Below are positions 44,094 to 55,060 of a stretch of DNA of 64,000 nt, in pieces (the first letter of the stretch is position 1; every line of letters begins with the position of its first letter). The notes under the pieces were generated by a model. That model was not told the origin of the DNA, ran no database searches, and saw nothing but the letters and a program-made list of their open reading frames with translations. The stretch comes from Hyposmocoma kahamanoa (Eukaryota; Arthropoda; Insecta; Lepidoptera; Cosmopterigidae). Location of the stretch: positions 3,857,616 through 3,921,615 of the forward strand of contig NW_020653900.1 of assembly GCF_003589595.1 (NCBI RefSeq). Reading direction: 5' to 3'. Position numbers and translations under genes: made by a program.

Positions 44094-44255
44094 TAATAGT
44101 TAATAAATTTGTTACATTATGCTGTATATTGCCAGTGTTTATAAATACGACAAAAAGAAAACCGCCTACTCTAGACACAACAAAGAACAAAAAAGTCAAA
44201 GAATTTTTTTACAAGGCAAGTTTTTTTTATTTATTATAGATATGTTTATTATTTC

Positions 44256-44552
44256 GTAGCAGTAGAGCAGCTTGTGAAAGAGTTCGTCCAGGGAAGAACT
44301 GCCACCTTTCCTATTTCTGCCGTCAAGCAGTAATGTCACCACTATTGTGTTCCAGTTTTGAAGGGGTGTTGGTGAAATTATAGGCACATGGGACTTGTCA
44401 ACTTATCTCTCAGGGTGACTGGCGCAGTGGCAGTGCCCATAAGATCTTTGAGATTAAAAAACTTTAAATGGCACTACAACTGTTATGGATAGCCGTGTCG
44501 CTTACCACCAGGTGCACGACTTGATCGTCCCGCCACTTGTTATTATAATAGA
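44256..44552 (+). repeat. Rep-A copy, nearly complete
   Basis: Sense-oriented from GTAGCAGTAGAGCAGCTTGT and TCGTCCAGGGAAGAACTGCC through GGCACATGGGACTTGTCAAC to CCCGCCACTTGTTATTATAA with an A-rich tail. It gives the best view of both ends of the family. Confidence 0.9.
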
Positions 44553-44697
44553 AAAGAAAAAAAAAACGATAAGATGCAATAATATTTTAAAAACGAAGTC
44601 ACAAAAGCAAGGAGGGTAGACAGTCACAACAGCGTACGATCGCCATTCACTAGTCATAAACAACAACTTTGTTCCATGACTTATAATTCCAAACTAA

Positions 44698-44893
44698 TAA
44701 TGCACACACACTCAATATAGCCCCGCACTAGGGAAATCGTGTGTCGAGGGTGCCATGGACACACACATAGACAACCACAAATTACACCCAAACTCACGAG
44801 AGAAATAAATGTAGGCCATGCAAATATTACTCCCAGCCCGGGAATCGAACCTGAGAAGTCCGGTATGGTAATGATTCGGCCATAGAGGCAGTA
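44698..44893 (-). mobile_element. SINE-1 copy, minus strand
   Basis: Its reverse complement has ACTGCCTCTATGGCCGAATC, GGTTCGATTCCCGGGCTGG, the TTTGCATGGCCTACATTTAT segment, the body TTCTCTCGTGAGTTTGGGTG and the 3' end. A short deletion removes part of the anticodon arm. Confidence 0.85.
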
Positions 44894-45289
44894 TTATTCC
44901 AAATTCTACCATTAATATGTATGTCGCACTATAAACAGTTCATATTTCTGCAGGAAATTTAGCAGTTGGCTGCTAAAAGCCTTGAATATGTCGCGGCACA
45001 AAAAAGAGGTAAATGCTCTTAACCCATATTAAAAGCTAAGTAGCTAGCTGCTCAGGTGGGCGCAGACCTTTGCTGAGGTCGCTACAGGAGAGAATAATTA
45101 TATACTACTAGAACTAAAAAGCTTTTATATACGCGGCCGCTGAAAAAATCAAGCACTTAAAATTAATCAGTGTCTAGCGGTTATGAAAAACCATTTTCTC
45201 AAGAATTTCCTATATTCAATCAAATATCCTATTATGAAATTTAAATATCTTAAAAAGGAAAAATATGTTTTCATCGGCCGTTTCTTATG
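44894..45289. other. No gene recognised
   Basis: AT-rich. 45040-45100 (GCTGCTCAGGTGGGCGCAGA) looks like a decayed LINE piece, but I cannot confirm it. Confidence 0.3.
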
Positions 45290-45716
45290 ATATCAAGCAA
45301 CGGGACAAATAAGTCGTGTGCCTGGTGGTAAGCGACACACCTATGACAGTTACAGTGACACTCAGATATTAAATCGCAGAGCTCATAGGGGCAATGGCAG
45401 GAAATGGACGCGACTGCAATTTAATTATTTTTGACAACCAATTAGTATCGGGGTCACATGATACTCGCACTTGGGCTCATCCGTATTCCATTGCAACTGT
45501 AAATCGACCCCGGGTTCAGATGCTACAAACCCGCCACTGCGCCCGTCACCCTGAGACATAAGTTGACAAGTCCCACGTGCCTATAATTTCGCCAGCACCC
45601 TTACCCTTCAAAACCGGAATACAGTAATGTCGACATTACTGCATGACGGCAGAAATAGATAAGGTGGCAGTACTAGCCTGAACAAACTCTTTCACAAGCT
45701 CTACTGCTCCTAGTAT
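45290..45716 (-). repeat. Rep-A copy interrupted by another repeat
   Basis: The outer parts are Rep-A antisense (GTGCCTGGTGGTAAGCGACA; then GACATAAGTTGACAAGTCCC through GTCGACATTACTGC to CTCTACTGCTCCTAG). Between about 45430 and 45537 lies the GACCCCGGGTTCAGATGCTA fragment also seen at 4615 and 53563. Confidence 0.82.
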
Positions 45717-46342
45717 GTTCATACCATGTTATAATAGGGGTTAAAGTATGAAATTGCCGTTTTATTGCAATAGGTTCTTTGAATTTTCATAGAATCTTCA
45801 TGGTTTGAGGTTTTCGAATGAAACTTTTTTCAAATGGTTTCTGTGATTTTTTTTTTTAAATTTGAAACATTTGAATATCGACTTTCAATTGTTTTTGTTA
45901 TTCAATTTAGACAAGAAAGATGGATACTGCGAAAATTCGAGTGATTTTTGTTAATTAGTTAGTAGTTTAGTAGTTAAGTAGTCTTTATTAATTAGTAATC
46001 ATACCATGGTATGATTTTATAACAAAAGTGTGGTAACTGTGCACCTGTCATGAATAGGCCTATCGCTACTGACTTTTTCATAACATCACTGGGTGTCATA
46101 AAAAAACGCGTAAATTCTTATATACATATATGCGTCCTTTGCGGCTACCTCGGCCTGAGCATCGGAGATATATTGCGGCTCGCCGGGACAATATTGCATA
46201 GAAATATTCTAATATTTTCTAGACTTTTGTTTTCTCCATTTTATGGTTTTTCTCTTTTATTAAATATCTATTTAACCACAGCTAAATTCGTAAACCTCAT
46301 ACATTGTACGTGAACTTTTGAGTAGGAACAAAAAATTGGTTT
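45717..46342. other. No gene recognised
   Basis: T-rich sequence with short frames; nothing recognised. Confidence 0.35.
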
Positions 46343-46719
46343 TATTTTTTACGATACCAAGTGTCGGGACGAACGAGTCATGCGCCTGGTGGTAATCGAC
46401 ACACCTTACCATAGCAGTTGCAGTGTCATTCATAGCTTTTAAATCGCGAAGATCTGAATGGCACTGCCGCTGCGTCCATCACCTTGAGACATAAGAGCGG
46501 TTACACATGGCGACTTTAAGCAGTGATGCAAACGCGCGACTGCATCGATACAAACGTGTGATTGCATCCGCTACACTTGTGATTTATAAGCGATTGCATC
46601 GATGCAATCGTGACTTGTATCGATGCAGTCGCGCGTTCGTATCGATGCAACCGCGCGTTTGCATCGCTGCTAAAAGTCACCGTGTGTAACCACTCTAAGT
46701 TGACAAGTCCCGCGTGAGT
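46343..46719 (-). repeat. Rep-A copy split by a MITE and by a LINE
   Basis: 46343-46494 and 46696-46719 are contiguous Rep-A parts once the MITE is removed (...GACATAA|GTTGACAAGTCCC). The family continues at 48338-48362 (TTTCACCATTACACTTACCC) on the far side of the LINE. Confidence 0.85.
46495..46695. mobile_element. Harbinger-type MITE with TAA target duplication
   Basis: It starts GAGCGGTTACACATGGCGAC and ends GTGTGTAACCACTC; the terminal inverted repeat is about 44 bp, reaching GCAAACGCGCG. It is flanked by TAA at 46492-46494 and 46696-46698. Removing the element and one TAA restores the Rep-A sequence seen in other copies. The 3-bp TAA/TTA duplication is the PIF/Harbinger hallmark. It is 201 bp, with internal CATCGATGCA dyads. 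Confidence 0.93.
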
Positions 46720-48337
46720 GTAATTTTTTTTTTATTTTTTTTTTTTATTGTGACTCGGCAAAATGACTGCCCGCGCCTGATGGAAAGTGCGAATACAGTC
46801 CAGAGATGAGAGTAACGGATGGAAAACACAAATATCTTCACTCCGTCACTATCATTTTGCCGGTCTGGCCAAATGCTTCTTCACACTACGTTTGAAGGAC
46901 CCGATGTTATAGAGGGGAGGGAATACATGCGCCGGGAGTTGGTTCCACAATTTGATGGTTCGGCATAAGAACGAATTGCCAATCTTTTTAGTGCGGGACG
47001 GTATTGAACTGACCGTCCAACTGTGGCAACGCAGTCCGGCACGGGTGGTCCGCTGATGGAAAGGAGAGGAAGGGATAAGGTTGAATAACTCTTCAGAGCA
47101 CTCACCGTGGTACAGGCGATAGAATACGCTAAGAGACGCTATATCTCTGCGAAGCTGTAACGACTCCGCATGCTCAGTTACATGAGGATCGTTGACAACA
47201 CGGAAGGCGTAGCGCTGCAGTCCATCTAGGGCATCGAGCAAGTACTTGGCAGAGCCGTCCCAAAGGTGCGAACAGTACTCCATGCTGCTTCGGACCTGAG
47301 CTTTATACAACAGGTATCGCAGCTCTGGAGTAAAAAATCGGTGCACCTTGTTCAGGATGCCAAGCTTGCGCGACGCGGTACAGATGACGCTCTCTATATA
47401 GTCTTTGTTGCTCATGTCCTTCCGGATGCTCATCCCCAGCAGGCTGAGCTTGTCCTGCAGCGTCAGCGTTGTACCCTGAAGATGGGGAAGTGGAAGGAAT
47501 GGGGATTTTTTGGAACTGAACGCGCATACCTGGGTTTTCTTGGCGTTGAACTCAACCAAGTTTCGGGAGCCCCACGACGATATATGTTCCAAAACATGGT
47601 TGAGCTCAGCGACAAGTTTTTCCCGGTTTCTCTCAGGGTCCTCCCGGCTGCTGGACGATTGCTTATAATAGCAACCGTGCACTGTGCTATCATCTGCATA
47701 GCAATGAATGTTGCCAAAAGGCAACAAGTCATTGATATGCAGAAGGAACAGCGTGGGCGACAGCACGGAGCCCTGTGGCACCCCAGCATTAACTGTCACG
47801 AGCCGCGAAGTGCCTCCGTCAACAAGGACACGCAATCTTCGCTCGCGCAGAAAGCCGGAGATCCACTCACAAAGGCGGTCGGGAAGACCATATGCCGGAA
47901 GCTTGGAGAGGAGACCTCGGTGCCAGACCCGATCAAAGGCCTTAGCAATATCCAGACTTATCGCTAAGGTTTCGCCCTGTTTGTCGATAGCTTCACCCCA
48001 GAGATGCATTAGATACGCTAGAACGTCACCCGTTGATCGGTTCGGCCGAAACCCGTACTGTCGATCATTAAGAATGGAGTGACGTTCCAGGTGCCGGATT
48101 ATCTGGATATTTAGAATCCGCTCCATCACTTTGCAGAGCACTGAAGTGACAGCTATTGGGCGATAGTTTGTCGGATCAGACCGATCTCCTTTCTTGGGGA
48201 TAGGTTGCACGTTGGCCTCCCTCCAAGCTAGGGGCACGTTACCAGATTGGTATGAGAGGCGGTATAAGCGCGTCAGTGCGGGAGACAACTCCGCCGCATA
48301 CCTTTTAAGGACGATAGGAGGTATCCCATCTGGACCA
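46720..48337 (-). mobile_element. 5'-truncated LINE inserted in Rep-A
   Basis: On the minus strand the RT-coding part begins abruptly at about 48337, then comes a 3' UTR (46851 down to 46750) and an A-rich tail (the T-run 46727-46749 on the plus strand). Rep-A sequence lies on both sides. Truncation at the 5' end plus a tail is standard target-primed reverse transcription. A long target duplication is not seen. Confidence 0.87.
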
Positions 48338-48339
48338 TT
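46852..48339 (-). pseudogene. LINE ORF2 fragment: RT and C-terminus, uninterrupted frame but 5' truncated
   Basis: The open frame covers the RT from its finger region to the C-terminus, about 495 residues, with no endonuclease. Counting from the Leu codon at 48288: YGFRPNRSTGD near 79-88, SLDIAKAFDRVWH near 111-123, AGVPQGSVLSPTLF near 168-181, YADD at 197-200, and a C-terminal FLCRTIKLWNQLPAHVFPPL. Upstream of 48288 the frame stays open through GPDGIPPIVLKRYAAE to a stop at 48340-48342 that belongs to the flanking Rep-A. There is no ATG at the left edge, so this is a dead-on-arrival copy. The unbroken frame suggests a fairly recent insertion. It differs from the LINE at 1-4180. Confidence 0.9.
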
Positions 48340-48362
48340 TCACCATTACACTTACCCTTATC

Positions 48363-48965
48363 TTATGTAACACACATATCACTTTCATTAACTTTTTATT
48401 CTGACTTGAGTAACGTTCTCGACTGTTTGACTTGAGCAGTGTTGTTAAAGTAATTCAACCCAATAGTTATGAATGAATGATTTACAATAATAAATACGTT
48501 ATTATACATACTATAACAGGATATTCAAATTGTTTCAAGATTTATTTTACACTTATACAAGTGATGTGTTTCGTTGAATCCTTATTACAGTCATTTGGAA
48601 TGGGCTAATGACATCATATTTTTTTCTGGAACGGCATTACAATTCCATGGCATATATAAAGTTATTTTTGAAGTACTAATAACCTTGCAGGACTAGATTA
48701 CTAACATCATAAACAACTTTTATTCCGCGACTTTTAACGTTTGTAACTTGACCAAAAATAAACTTTCAAGTTTTTTTGTACTATCTGACACTCTTCAGAC
48801 TTGTATTTAATTTCAAATTACTATATTATATACACCATAATGATCTATAAATTATATAACTACTTAGTCTTTCATTTACATTACGATCCCTATACACCCT
48901 AGAACCGAATGGTTCCGCACGATTGTACTCGGGTGGCTGGCATTGTTATTTTTATCACTCTGAGC
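48363..48965. other. No gene recognised
   Basis: AT-rich sequence; nothing seen. Confidence 0.35.
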
Positions 48966-49085
48966 GCGAGCTTAGGTTCCTTTTTCCTCGTACTGAGCGT
49001 CTGGTGTCATTACTCAGATTTAATAGGCTATTATTGTGTACATATTTTCGATTTTGTATGAGAGTGAGGTATCTGTTACGTAGGA
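48966..49085. repeat. Dispersed repeat, copy 1
   Basis: TTAGGTTCCTTTTTCCTCGT, then TATTTTCGATTTTGTATGA and GTATCTGTTACG recur at 52868-52965 in the same orientation, where the intervening text is shorter. Termini undefined. Confidence 0.6.
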
Positions 49086-49467
49086 ACTATTAAGTAATCT
49101 TTGACCAAAATCTCTGACTGAAAATTATTGTCACACATGTGTAGTTTACATGTAATATGATCGTCATGTCAGTGTAGACGGTGATTACGCCGTACTGACG
49201 CTTTCTGCTACATTTTCCTACTAATTTATCAACATTCTATCTAAGTGAAACGAAGCACGGAAGCGCAAATGGTCACATCATGAAACGGCACTATCAAGTG
49301 TTCCATTCTGGAACAGATGCAACTATCAGTCTTCACTTCCTGACTTGTTTAACAGAAATATGGAACTATTCCAACTTGGCAGAGTCGCGTTTTAGTTCAT
49401 TAATATTGAGGTGATGTAAACATGTTTTGGGACTGCGTATTGTATAGCATTAGCCCTGTCCATGTGA

Positions 49468-49690
49468 CTTTTTTATGATACTAAGTGATCGGACGGACAA
49501 TTTGTACGCCTGGTGGTGAGCCTTACCCATAACAATTGCAGTGGCGTACAAAGCTTAATTGCAAAGACAGATCTTTGCAATTAAGCTTTGTACGCACTAC
49601 TACTGCGCCCGTAACTCTAAGACGTATAAGTTGACAAGTCCCAAGTGGTCACATTACTGCGTTCTTAAACCTATTTCTGCGTTGTTGGCG
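49468..49690 (-). repeat. Rep-A copy carrying a perfect palindrome
   Basis: The antisense copy from TTTTTTATGATACTAAGTGA runs to ACAAGTCCCAAGTGGTCACA. At the place where other copies read AAATCGCAAAGATCT and continue, this one turns into a perfect 24-bp inverted repeat (49544-49567 / 49572-49595). Confidence 0.85.
49544..49595. repeat. Perfect 24-bp inverted repeat, loop CAGA, inside Rep-A
   Basis: Arm 49544-49567 (starting GCGTACAAAGC) is the exact reverse complement of 49572-49595. The loop is 49568-49571. The right arm replaces sequence found in other Rep-A copies (GGGGCACTGCC). Confidence 0.95.
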
Positions 49691-49704
49691 GCAGAAATAG
49701 GCTT

Positions 49705-49822
49705 GTGGAAATGCCTGCCCGAATATTACGTCTTGGATCTTTTCAAGGTAAGATTAAATAGACATTATTTATGTCTGTATGCTTCATTGCTGATCTCATC
49801 GTCACTTTCCATCATGTAAGTT
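49705..49822 (+). pseudogene. LINE ORF2 extreme C-terminus
   Basis: The frame reads WKCLPEYYVLDLFKVRLNRH then a stop, matching the W-LP...Y-L-FK-R-NRH end of LINE ORF2. CTCATCGTCACTTTCCATCA downstream is the familiar LINE 3' UTR start. Confidence 0.55.
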
Positions 49823-50660
49823 AGAGTGAAATGCCCACTTTTATCAACAATTAAAAACATAAACAATATGAATTGTAATATCTAACTTAATGCATATATC
49901 CTAGTAATACGAGTAGTAACACAGCAGTCTCATACTAAGAAAAAACAAAAACAAAATACTTATTATCCTCTGAAAGTAGCACTTCAGGTAACAAATAGAA
50001 AATAAAAATTTGTAAACAGATGTACAAACGGAAAATATAAGAGAGAAACTTCTTAACTTTAAAATGCATTGCTTTTTTTGGTCTTTCCTGTTCAGTGTTG
50101 CTATTTGTACTTATAATTTTCAGGAATTTTTGGCTGAAAACAGTCTTAAACGGCAACAATGAGTAGTAAAAACAATACTTATTGATATTGACACAGAGCT
50201 GTCCTCCGGTGTCAGTTAAACATTAATGATGAAATTAAATTATTGCAACCATACCCATATAACAAATTACAGTTACTCGAGAAATAAAATGGAGACAAAA
50301 TTATGTAAATATTTCTTACTTATAGTGTCTCCCAACTGTTTTATCGTTTACTACATAATATCTGTTGGAATATGGCGGGTGCACTTGAACTGTCCGAAAT
50401 GTAAGAGTAATGGCTGCGTGTAAGCCGTTGCTTGCAGTTTTGTTGCCTGATATAATTTGACGGTTTCGGTAAAACAACGGTTTGCACTAAGGCACTGAGG
50501 TCACTGGATGAGGTAGGTCCCTTTGGGTTACAAACTTTATCTAAATTTGTTCCAGTTTCTGTGTATGAAGTAGATTCCGTTGTAGTGGTAGGTACTCGTG
50601 ACACAGGGAATAGGGAATAGGAAATTTGAGACCAGGATGTGGTTGGCAGGTACTTTATCA
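49823..50660. other. No gene recognised
   Basis: AT-rich. The minus frame 50341-50718 has no recognisable domain. Confidence 0.35.
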
Positions 50661-50667
50661 TCATCAA

Positions 50668-50706
50668 TTGCCTTCGTGGTCGAACGGTTACCTTGCTGGT
50701 CTGGGC
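50668..50706 (+). mobile_element. SINE-1 head fragment
   Basis: TTGCCTTCGTGGTCGAACGG, TTACCTTGCTGGTCTGG matches the A-box half of the SINE-1 head; the rest is missing. Confidence 0.55.
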
Positions 50707-50739
50707 TGGTCTTATCACCGGGCGTATGAAAAAAGAAGT

Positions 50740-51230
50740 AAAAACTAAAAATATACTTACATAATTTCGTTAAGAAAGAAGATATCCATAATATTAACCT
50801 TAGAGCTAAGTCGAACCTTATGATACCACGATTTCGTTTAACTAAGGTAAACGATTCTTTTATGGGGAACTGTACACGTTTTTACAATAAGATTCCGGAG
50901 CATATATTAAGATTACCATTTCATAGTTTAAAACTTACATTAAAAGTATTGTAATTGAAATGTCATATTACAAAATTGTAGACTATGTGTTACATAAAAA
51001 TGTTTGGAAAGACAACATGAGTATAGATTCTACACAAATATGATTCAAATAGTATTCTATAGCATATAAGTTTATTTGAAAAGAGCAAGAGAGCGAGAAA
51101 CTCTAGGGATTGAGTTTCATGCTCGTTCTTCTCAGGGAGGTCAGCGTAGTGAACGACCGGTAGCTTAAAAAATGACGTTTTCAAGTGTAAAAATAATTAA
51201 TATTATTTGACTTTGACTGACTTTGACGAA
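50740..51230 (+). pseudogene. LINE ORF2 C-terminus with 3' UTR and TTTGAC tail
   Basis: The frame reads NLRAKSNLMIPRFRLTKVND, SFMGNCTRFYNKIPEHILRL and PFHSLKLTLKVL. It is then interrupted by a stop, and a related frame continues as YYKIVDYVLHKNVWK. The UTR includes CATGCTCGTTCTTCTCAGGG and ends in GACTTTGACTGACTTTGAC, a short tandem tail as in CR1-related LINEs. 5' truncated and dead. Confidence 0.75.
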
Positions 51231-51252
51231 TTTGTTCGTCCCGTCAGTTGGT
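51227..51252 (+). repeat. Rep-A end fragment
   Basis: GAATTTGTTCGTCCCGTCAG, TTGGTA equals the last 25 bp of sense Rep-A. Confidence 0.5.
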
Positions 51253-51260
51253 ATAATTAA

Positions 51261-52432
51261 CCTTCCAGTGTTCGCACCCTAACGCCGAACATAAGCAGTC
51301 GCGCGCGGTCTGTGAGACCGCAACTTTGCGCGTTCAGCTTGAGAAGACAAATGAATATTATCATGACGTTGTATAGCACATAATAAAAATAAGTTCTTTG
51401 TCTATATAAATGAAAATAGAAAACATTATTTACTTATTATTTTTTTAATTTGTACTTATTAATCAAACAGTCTACAAAAATTCAAAATTTTAGTCATACA
51501 AAATTAAACCGCGTTAGAAATCAAGAAAATAACAAAACAAGATGAAATTTTCTATCTTAGTCGTTAATAGACATCATGATTATTACTAAGACCAATCAAA
51601 ATTATTATCAATAATGATTGCACAGTTTTGTAGGAACTCTAAAAGCACAATTATTTTTCAATGTTTTTTTTTCATGATGTTCTACGTAATATCTTAATTC
51701 TAATATAATAAAAAGGAAAACAAACTAAAAAACTTCCAAATATTTTTAAGAGTAGGTACCGGGTCAAGAGCACGTCAAGCTTGACACTTAAGACTTAAAT
51801 TCAACTCTATGCCATCATTTGACATCATCAAAACCTTTATCTTCATCTTCTGTTTCCGCCTCCTCTGCAAGCCGTTCTGATTCATCGTAACTCATTGTCT
51901 ACTAGTAAATAATTGAATATAACATTACATAAAATAATGAAATTTTGTAATATACGTAGATAGATAGATATACACGTTATTGCTCACACACAAGAACAAA
52001 AACAGTACATAGACAACAATTAATGTGGGCAAAGGGGACTTATCGCTAAGAGCGATCTCTTCCAGACAACCATTGACATATAGGCAAGCTAATCAGAGCG
52101 TCAATAGCAAAATTTGAATTGTGTAGATAGACAACAATTAACATGAATTTTATTAAATAATATAGCACAAATAACATGAAGTACTCACCCAGGTTTCAAT
52201 TTAATTCCATGATTTTTTCTGGAACACGACCGGTCGCGCGCGGAATCTGAGACCGCAAACACAAATAAAGACACATATGCGCTTGAGACGAATGTCACAG
52301 GGCTACTAAGGAGAAGTACCTCATCTCCTCGAGGATATCATGGTCGCGCAACCATTTATGGTTTATAGTTTTTGTAAAATGACTAAAATAAGGTCGCTGC
52401 GGTCCCTGTGACCGCGCGCGACCACTGAAAGG
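51261..52432. mobile_element. piggyBac-like non-autonomous element
   Basis: It starts CCTTCCAGTGTTCGC; the reverse complement of its end is CCTTTCAGTGGTCGCGCGCG. Near both ends the motif CGCGCGCGGTC, followed by a GAGACCGCA- or CAGGGACCGCA-type dyad, is present. It is flanked by TTAA (51257-51260) and CTAA (52433-52436), consistent with one mutated TTAA duplication. No transposase is visible, and a LINE 3' fragment lies inside (51957-52080). Confidence 0.75.
51957..52080. repeat. LINE 3' UTR-like fragment inside the piggyBac-like element
   Basis: TAGATAGATAGATAT, CTCACACACAAGAACAAAAA and GACTTATCGCTAAGAGCGAT with CTCTTCCAGACAACC. Same layout as 15715-15995. Confidence 0.55.
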
Positions 52433-52436
52433 CTAA

Positions 52437-52707
52437 AAAAGTGCCGTCGACTCGCCACTGAAGAGAATAATACCAGAAAGTTGCAATGGCATTTGAATAA
52501 TAGCTCGATGGGTAGCCATTGACAAGTCACTACTCTCAACGTTTAGCTGAATACAAAACGTGCAAAACCCTGCAATTGACACTCTATCGATATAATTTAA
52601 AATTAGCAGACTTGGCAAGGTTCCGTCATTCGCTCAAGGTTACGTGATAAGTGCCTACCGCTGAGTGCGCCGACGTCGGCGCAAACGCTCATATAAGTCT
52701 TCCATTT
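52437..52707 (-). repeat. Rep-C copy without MITE (empty site)
   Basis: In reverse complement it matches 55663-55848 plus 56357-56433. It reads GTGACTTGTCAATGGCTACC and CATCGAGCTATTATTC, where the other copy holds MITE-H2, so this is the pre-insertion state. Confidence 0.85.
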
Positions 52708-54650
52708 ATGAACATTGAAATTATTATATAATATTAATTACTTAATACTAAATAAATAATTGTAACTAAATAAAAGTCTCAGACAAGTTGTCATTACAAT
52801 CCAAACAGCCCTAGTGCATTCGTTTCCTCACGACTGCACACGGCGGGCAACATTATTTTCACCTCTACGAACGCGTGCTTAGGTTCCTTTTTCTTCGTAG
52901 TGAGCGATGACAATAGCGTAGGTATTTTCGATTTTGTATGAAAGTGATGTATCTCTTACGGTCTTGTGCCGCCCGCACCCAATTACCGCCGGCAGCTGGC
53001 ATTAAATTGTTACTTAAATCAATTGCGTGGTCATCTTACAATCAATTTCAGAATTAACTACGGTTTGTGTTAACCCAATTACGTCGGTGTGCAACAATTG
53101 GCATCAATCAATGTGCGCAATCCGGTCACAATGCCACAATGGTTCCTCTAATCCGATGAACAGGGTTCACTTAATCGCCTGTTGTCGTAGTCTAACTTGT
53201 TAAAGCTAGAAATACATGATTAATTTGATGTACCTAGAGCGTATTTCGTTAATATTAGACGTAACTGGTTGGTGGCTTTACCATTTCGCTCCAAATGTTG
53301 TTATTTAAAAAAAATGTACTCAAAAAAATAGGATCATTCTCAATACTGCCACCGTTAATTGAAAGTGCACTTCTGACAAAACTCAAAACCGAAAATAATG
53401 TACAAAGAAATGAAATTTTTAAAAATGTTAAAAATTCTGTTCTCTTGCGGTAACTTCGTACTTTATCCACCTTGGACAAAATAAAAATAGTGACAAGTTG
53501 GTCTTTTTGTACTTGACAGGACAATATGCATAACAAATTTTGTTTGTAAATGTCACATGCGCGACAAGAAACCAGTCCCGGGATCACACGTTCCTCGCAT
53601 TTGGACTCATTCGGGTAAACCGACCCCGGGTTCAGATATTACAAACCCACCTTTTGAACTAACGGCTACAGAATATGTACCTATTGCAATTGAAGTAAAT
53701 AGAGCGTTCGTAGTTATAAAAAAATACATTCGCGCAATTTGAGGCACTTCCAATCGCCTGTATCTGCTCAACTAAGTTATAGACAAACACCAACGCTACT
53801 TTATAAAACGTGGTGAAGTATTAGAGACGAACTAGAGTCAAAATGCTCTTGCGTGCAGAATTCGCACGCTTTTCACGCTAGCGTGGAAAAGGTTTTTGAA
53901 CTTCGAACTTGATGATGGACTACGGTACACCTAACAACTTCTTTCGACGAAAAAAAAACATAATGACACGTTCAACTACGCGATTTGTCATACCTTATTT
54001 ATGTAGTATAAATCCGTTGGTATATTTTATTCTTATTATGATATATTAAATTGACAACTATAACTAATTTTAAAGAAGGATGGTGAAAGCTGACCCAATA
54101 ATTATAAAATCAACGAAGATCCGTTCATGGATCATGGATCCGTTCATTATGCCTAATTATCAATATATTTATGTATATTTTTAGAAGTCGGGAATACAGA
54201 AATTGTAAAACAATGTATTTTAGAATAGATGCAATAACACAACGCAATTGATTCAGTTCGACCACAGATTAAGTAACGCTCGTGTACATACATTTCATTT
54301 TAAGTATGATTGAATGTTTACCGTATTGGGTATTTTATAGAACACACATAAAACATTAAAGCCATAAAATATCTAATGAAATAATCAATTAAACAGTAAT
54401 GATATAAAGTCAAAAATAAAACACAATGTGACAAAAATGTTTAGACAATATTGACAAATCCATGGTCATGTAGACAACCAATCTCTAAAATGGCGCCACA
54501 ATGTAAAAACAAGTGACAATCAGGTGAAACAAACAGTATTATACAGCCAAAGAGTTCCATTTTCAAATGTTGTAATTACTTTTTAAATATTGTTTATGTA
54601 AGTGGCTAGTTCCGGAAACTTATAGTGCGCCCTATGTAGTTAGCCTATAT
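52708..54650. other. No gene; two small repeats
   Basis: 52868-52965 repeats 48966-49085. 53563-53652 is the GACCCCGGGTTCAGAT fragment also seen at 4615 and 45447. 52970-53200 looks unique. No coding region supported. Confidence 0.4.
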
Positions 54651-54815
54651 ATTAACTATCTCCGTGGCCGGACGGTTACCATGCTGGACTGCCACGCAGA
54701 GGTCCCGGGTTCGATTCCCGGGCCGGGGGAAATATTTGTACGGCTTATATTTATTTCTATCGTAAGTCTGAGTGTAATTTGTGGTTGTCTATGTGTGGGC
54801 TTATGAGTGTGTGCG
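54651..54815 (+). mobile_element. SINE-1 copy
   Basis: The head has A box TGGCCGGACGG and B box GGTTCGATTCC, then TTTGTACGGCTTATATTTAT, TTCTATCGTAAGTCTGAGTG and a 3' part missing the CACCCGCGATAC block. It ends in GTTATTTTATTTTAT. Confidence 0.86.
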
Positions 54816-54826
54816 TTATTTTATTT

Positions 54827-55060
54827 TATAAAGTCCCACTGCTGGGCACAAGAGTCCTCTCAGAATAAGAGGGCTTGGGCAGTAGTTGTCAATGCGGACT
54901 GGAAGCTTCACACACATAATTAAATTACTTTGTAGACGTGCGCAGGTTTCGTCACTATGTCATAAATTCCGAAAAACTTCATGGTGCAAGCCCGGATTAG
55001 AACCCAGAACCCTCTGCTTTAGAGACGGTAAGTCAAACTGTCGAGGTTTTACTTACTTCT
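54827..55060 (-). mobile_element. RTE-type LINE 3' end, uninterrupted
   Basis: GTCCCACTGCTGGGCACAAG, TCAGAATAAGAGGGCTTGGG, CAATGCGGACTGGAAGCTTC, GTGCGCAGGTTT and TTCCGAAAAACTTCATGGTG follow the reversed order of this family. It serves as the reference for the split copy at 23035-23930. It directly follows SINE-1. Confidence 0.75.

Noticed and set aside
47266..47967. Long plus-strand open frame of 233 codons
   Set aside because: It lies antisense to the LINE RT frame at 46852-48339, which carries all RT motifs; the plus frame shows none.
53255..53587. Minus-strand frame of 110 codons
   Set aside because: No recognisable domain, low-complexity composition and no supporting context.
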